Positions 61,143 to 64,000 of a DNA stretch of 64,000 nucleotides are shown in pieces. The position numbers and the translations under genes were made by a program. Source of the DNA: CAYLUN01 sp964386865 (GTDB taxonomy: Bacteria; Verrucomicrobiota; Kiritimatiellia; RFP12; UBA1067); the NCBI GenBank assembly GCA_964386865.1, contig CAYLUN010000004.1, positions 1 through 64,000 on the forward strand. The letters are read 5' to 3'. Under the pieces are notes generated by a model. That model worked only from the letters and a program-made list of their open reading frames with translations. It ran no database searches and was not told the DNA's origin. Numbering within the stretch: the stretch's first letter is position 1; every line of letters starts with the position of its first letter.

Positions 61143-63059
61143 ATGGCCTGCAAGAAGACCGCCAAATGCGCCTGTAGCTGCGCGACTGCCAAGAAACCTG
61201 TCCAGGTTGCCGCCACCGCCAAGCTTCCCACGACCCACGCGAACCTGATCGCTTGGGTGAACGAATTTAAGAAGCTGTGCCAGCCCAAGAGCGTGGTGTG
61301 GTGCGACGGCTCGAAGAAGGAGTACAGCGAGTTGTGTGACCAGCTGGTCAAAGCCGGCGTCTTCACGAAGCTGAACGCCAAGAAGCGCCCGGGCTGCTAT
61401 CTGGCGCGCTCGCACGCGTCGGACGTGGCGCGCGTCGAGGATCGCACGTACATCGCGACCAAGGCCCAGGAGGACGCGGGGCCGACCAACAACTGGATCG
61501 ACCCGGCTGAGCTGAAGAAGACCATGACCGGCCTCTACAAGGGCTGCATGAAGGGCCGCACGATGTACGTGATCCCGTTCTCGATGGGCCCGATCGGCTC
61601 GCCGATCGCCAAGATAGGCATCGAGCTAACCGACTCTCCGTACGTGGTGGTCAACATGCACATCATGACCCGCGTCGGCGGCAAGGTGCTCAAGCAGTTG
61701 GGCGCGAATGGCGAGTTCATCAAGTGCATGCACTCCATCGGGTCGCCGCTGAAGGCGGGGCAGAAGGATTCGACCTGGCCCTGTGCGCCGATCGAGAAGA
61801 AGTACATCGCCCACTTCCCCGAGACCAACGAGATCTGGTCGTTCGGCTCGGGCTACGGCGGCAACGCGCTGCTGGGCAAGAAGTGCCTGGCGCTGCGTAT
61901 CGCCTCGAGCTTGGCGCGTAAAGAGGGCTGGCTGGCTGAGCACATGCTGATCCTCAAGCTCACCTCGCCCGAGAAGAAGGCCTATTACATCTCGGCTGCG
62001 TTCCCCAGCGCCTGCGGCAAGACCAACCTCGCCATGATGGAGCCCAAGATCCCGGGCTGGACCGTCGAGACCATCGGCGACGATATCGCCTGGATGAAGA
62101 TCGGCGCGGACGGCCGCCTGTACGCGATCAACCCGGAGGCGGGCTTCTTCGGCGTGGCGCCGGGCACCTCGATGGACAGCAACCCCAACGCGATTCGCAC
62201 CATCACGAAGAACACCATCTTCACGAACTGCGCGCTCACCGACGACGGCGACATCTGGTGGGAGGGCATGGGCGGCGAGACGCCGAAGCACGCGATCGAC
62301 TGGAAGGGCAACGACTGGGTGCCCGGCCAGCTGGACAAGGACGGAAAGAAGATTCTGGCCGCCCATCCGAACGCCCGCTTCACGGCGCCTGCGGCGCAGT
62401 GCCCCGTGATCGCCTCGGAGTGGGAAGATCCCGCAGGCGTGCCGATCGACGCGTTCCTGTTCGGCGGCCGCCGGCCGACGACCATCCCGCTCGTGAACCA
62501 GGCCAAGGACTGGACGCACGCGGTGTTCATGGGCTCGGCCGCCGGATCCGAGACCACCGCGGCCAACATCGGCGAAGTCGGCGTGGTCCGCCGCGACCCG
62601 ATGGCCATGTTGCCGTTCTTCGGCTACAACGTGGCCGACTACCTGCTGCACTGGCTCACCATGCCGCTGCGCACGGATGCAGCCAAGCTTCCGAAGGTGT
62701 TTTTCACCAACTGGTTCCGCAAGGACGAAAAAGGCTTCATGTGGAACGGCTTTGGCGACAACGCGCGCGTGCTGAAGTGGGTCTGCGAGCGGATCGAGGG
62801 CAAGGGCAAGGCGCGGGAAACCGCGATCGGTTTCCTCCCTACGGCCGACGCCATCGACATGTCGGGCTACGTGGACAAGAGCCGCGACGAAGCCTGCCTG
62901 AAGGCCACGATGGAGGCGCTGCTCTCCGTCGACAAAGAAGGCTGGAAGAAGGAGATCGCGGCGGTCGCGGCCTCCTACGCGAAGTTCGGCGGCCGTCTGC
63001 CGTTTGCGCTGAAGGCCAAGCTGGCCGAGATCGAAAAGGCGCTGGACGCCGCGAAGTAA
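61143..63059 (+). CDS. pckG: Phosphoenolpyruvate carboxykinase (GTP)
   Basis: The protein is 638 aa from ATG 61143 with GGAG 8 nt upstream. It interconverts oxaloacetate plus GTP with PEP, CO2 and GDP. Substrate site motifs include RSHASDVARVEDRTYI and SFGSGYGGNALLGKK; the kinase-1a P-loop has the hyperreactive Cys (FPSACGKTNLAMM); metal site TIGDDIAWM; nucleotide site NFGxx-like FTNWFRKDEKG. The first 25 residues are an extension with five Cys (MACKKTAKCACSCATAKK) not typical of PckG. In an anaerobe it may run in the carboxylating direction. Confidence 0.97.
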   Translation: MACKKTAKCACSCATAKKPVQVAATAKLPTTHANLIAWVNEFKKLCQPKSVVWCDGSKKEYSELCDQLVKAGVFTKLNAKKRPGCYLARSHASDVARVEDRTYIATKAQEDAGPTNNWIDPAELKKTMTGLYKGCMKGRTMYVIPFSMGPIGSPIAKIGIELTDSPYVVVNMHIMTRVGGKVLKQLGANGEFIKCMHSIGSPLKAGQKDSTWPCAPIEKKYIAHFPETNEIWSFGSGYGGNALLGKKCLALRIASSLARKEGWLAEHMLILKLTSPEKKAYYISAAFPSACGKTNLAMMEPKIPGWTVETIGDDIAWMKIGADGRLYAINPEAGFFGVAPGTSMDSNPNAIRTITKNTIFTNCALTDDGDIWWEGMGGETPKHAIDWKGNDWVPGQLDKDGKKILAAHPNARFTAPAAQCPVIASEWEDPAGVPIDAFLFGGRRPTTIPLVNQAKDWTHAVFMGSAAGSETTAANIGEVGVVRRDPMAMLPFFGYNVADYLLHWLTMPLRTDAAKLPKVFFTNWFRKDEKGFMWNGFGDNARVLKWVCERIEGKGKARETAIGFLPTADAIDMSGYVDKSRDEACLKATMEALLSVDKEGWKKEIAAVAASYAKFGGRLPFALKAKLAEIEKALDAAK

Positions 63060-63082
63060 GCGTGCGACGTGTGAAATGAAAA

Positions 63083-63118
63083 GGGAGCCCGGAGCGAAAG
63101 CCCCGGGCTCCCTTTTTT
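63083..63118 (+). terminator. Intrinsic terminator, probably bidirectional
   Basis: A 10-bp stem GGGAGCCCGG (63083-63092) with CCGGGCTCCC (63103-63112), loop of 10, T6 after it, and AAAA before it so it can also end the minus-strand eda transcript. Confidence 0.93.
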
Positions 63119-63130
63119 GGGCTGACGGGA

Positions 63131-63775
63131 TCAGCCTCGCAGCGACTGGACGAGCGCGCACGCCTCGCGGCACCGCTGTGCGATTGCGTCCCAGCGCCCT
63201 TCGGCCAGGTCTTCCTTCTTGGCGATCCACGTGCCGCCCACGGCGGCCACGGTGTCGATTCTGAGATAGGAGGCGAGGTTTGCGGGCGTCGCGCCGCCGG
63301 TGGGCATAAACCTCACGCCGGTGTGCTTGTAGGGGGCGGAAAGCGCCTCCAGCAGCTTGGTGCCGCCGAGCGCCTCAGCCGGGAAGAACTTCAGCAGCTT
63401 GCAGCCAAGCTCGAGGCCGGCTTCGATGTCCGACGGGTTCGCGACGCCCGGCACAAAGGGCAGCTTCAGAGCCTGCGCGGCCAGCACGACGCGCGGGTTG
63501 AGCCCTGGCGCGACGGCGAAACGGGCGCCCGCCGACACGGCGGTCTGGACAGTCTCGGGGCTTAGCACCGTGCCCGCGCCCACCAGCAGGGCCGGGCGCT
63601 CGCGAGCGAGGATCCGGATGACCTCCGCCGCGGCGGCGGTGCGGAACGTGATTTCGACGACGGGCAGCCCTCCCTGGAGCAGCGCGTCCGCCAAAGGCAG
63701 GGCGTGCTCGACGTTGTCAATCGCGATGACCGGGACGACGCCCAGTTCGGCGACGCGCTCCATGACAGTAGCCAT
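63131..63775 (-). CDS. eda: 2-keto-3-deoxy-6-phosphogluconate / 2-keto-4-hydroxyglutarate aldolase
   Basis: The protein is 214 aa from ATG 63775, with AAGGAG 8 nt upstream. The class I aldolase Glu and Lys motifs are present: PVVEITFRT (Glu) and the Schiff-base Lys in GCKLLKFFPAE. VGAGTVLSPE and the phosphate-binding FMPTGGATPANLASYL are conserved. It cleaves KDPG to pyruvate and glyceraldehyde 3-phosphate (Entner-Doudoroff or hexuronate use). It is downstream of a DedA-like gene by 67 bp. Confidence 0.95.
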   Translation of the reverse strand: MATVMERVAELGVVPVIAIDNVEHALPLADALLQGGLPVVEITFRTAAAAEVIRILARERPALLVGAGTVLSPETVQTAVSAGARFAVAPGLNPRVVLAAQALKLPFVPGVANPSDIEAGLELGCKLLKFFPAEALGGTKLLEALSAPYKHTGVRFMPTGGATPANLASYLRIDTVAAVGGTWIAKKEDLAEGRWDAIAQRCREACALVQSLRG

Positions 63776-63842
63776 AACGGGAACTCCTTCTCTCAGCGGG
63801 TTGGTGTGCGATGTAAGCATTTCGCCTGCCGTCGCGGACGTG

Positions 63843-64000
63843 TCAGCGCGACAACTGGGCTTGGCGGCGGCGGTAGAAGAAGGCGTAAAGCGCCAGCACA
63901 AGGACACAGGACACGCCCAGCACAAGGGTAGCCTCGCGGAAATAGGCGTGAAGAAGCTCTTTGTTCTTGCCGGCGAAATAGCCGATCCAGGCCAGAATGG
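63843..64000 (-). CDS. C-terminus of a DedA-family membrane protein (partial)
   Basis: Only the last 51 residues are in the window. They read AWIGYFAGKNKELL, then a hydrophobic helix (TLVLGVSCVLVLALYAFFY) and a basic end RRRQAQLSR. Pattern and position fit the C-terminal helix of DedA/SNARE-associated proteins (the GYxxGxNxE segment). The identification rests on a short piece. Confidence 0.6.
   Translation of the reverse strand, partial: ILAWIGYFAGKNKELLHAYFREATLVLGVSCVLVLALYAFFYRRRQAQLSR

Overview
The window is a GC-rich bacterial chromosome segment. Gene content suggests a member of the PVC superphylum, most likely Kiritimatiellae or Lentisphaerae-like Verrucomicrobiota; this is an inference, since no rRNA is present. 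Supporting points are several Tat-exported Gfo/Idh/MocA oxidoreductases, secreted BNR-repeat and clan GH-A-like glycosidases, an excisionase-type HTH fused to a PTS EIIA domain, a URO-D-like protein, and many genes without a Shine-Dalgarno. An Rnf complex, GTP-type PEP carboxykinase and a KamA-family radical SAM enzyme fit an anaerobic or fermentative life style. No tRNA, rRNA, CRISPR array, transposase or phage gene was seen.

Layout. 1-19.6 kb is an exported polymer-degradation region: two tandem BNR-repeat proteins, a NodB-like deacetylase and a GH5-like enzyme on the minus strand. A shared divergent promoter separates them from a small secreted protein, a second GH-A-like enzyme and a GntR/LacI-type regulator on the plus strand. 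Then come a transglutaminase-like/F5-8C protein, a thioredoxin-fold protein and an M60 metallopeptidase. 19.9-22.8 kb holds aroKB and aroC. 23-30 kb holds two Tat oxidoreductases, a SIS isomerase, a ROK kinase, an HTH-EIIA regulator and a URO-D-like protein. 30-35.4 kb is a minus-strand housekeeping block: nrnA-like, proA, proB, tsf, rpsB. 35.7-39 kb holds two Dpp/Opp-type permeases and a KamA/EpmB-like radical SAM enzyme.

39.2-43.05 kb is a compact, less GC-rich operon of four genes: a ketoacyl-ACP synthase III, a free-standing acyl carrier protein, a FabG-like reductase, and a fusion of a two-cluster ferredoxin, an FrhB-like domain and a left-handed beta-helix acyltransferase. I read it as a dedicated acyl-group making and transferring cassette, and it is the best candidate here for an undescribed system. 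A TPP riboswitch with its own terminator and thiD-thiC follow, then trx, rpsT, lipB, a membrane protein, a Tat TIM-barrel protein and a third Tat oxidoreductase. 50-56.3 kb carries rpoD, a membrane-anchored RRM protein, a histidine kinase, a double-receiver protein, nrdR and a NIF3/YqfO-like protein. 56.4-60.9 kb is an rnfABCDG operon without rnfE. The window ends with pckG, eda and the C-terminus of a DedA-like protein.

Spacers are unusual. Many intercistronic gaps are filled by perfect 7-bp tandem repeats, each gap with its own unit, and some arrays contain the flanking stop or start codons. A REP-like palindrome occurs four times in the first 10 kb, once inside a glycosidase gene as an 11-codon in-frame insertion. 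A second short hairpin family forms the last codons of rnfC.
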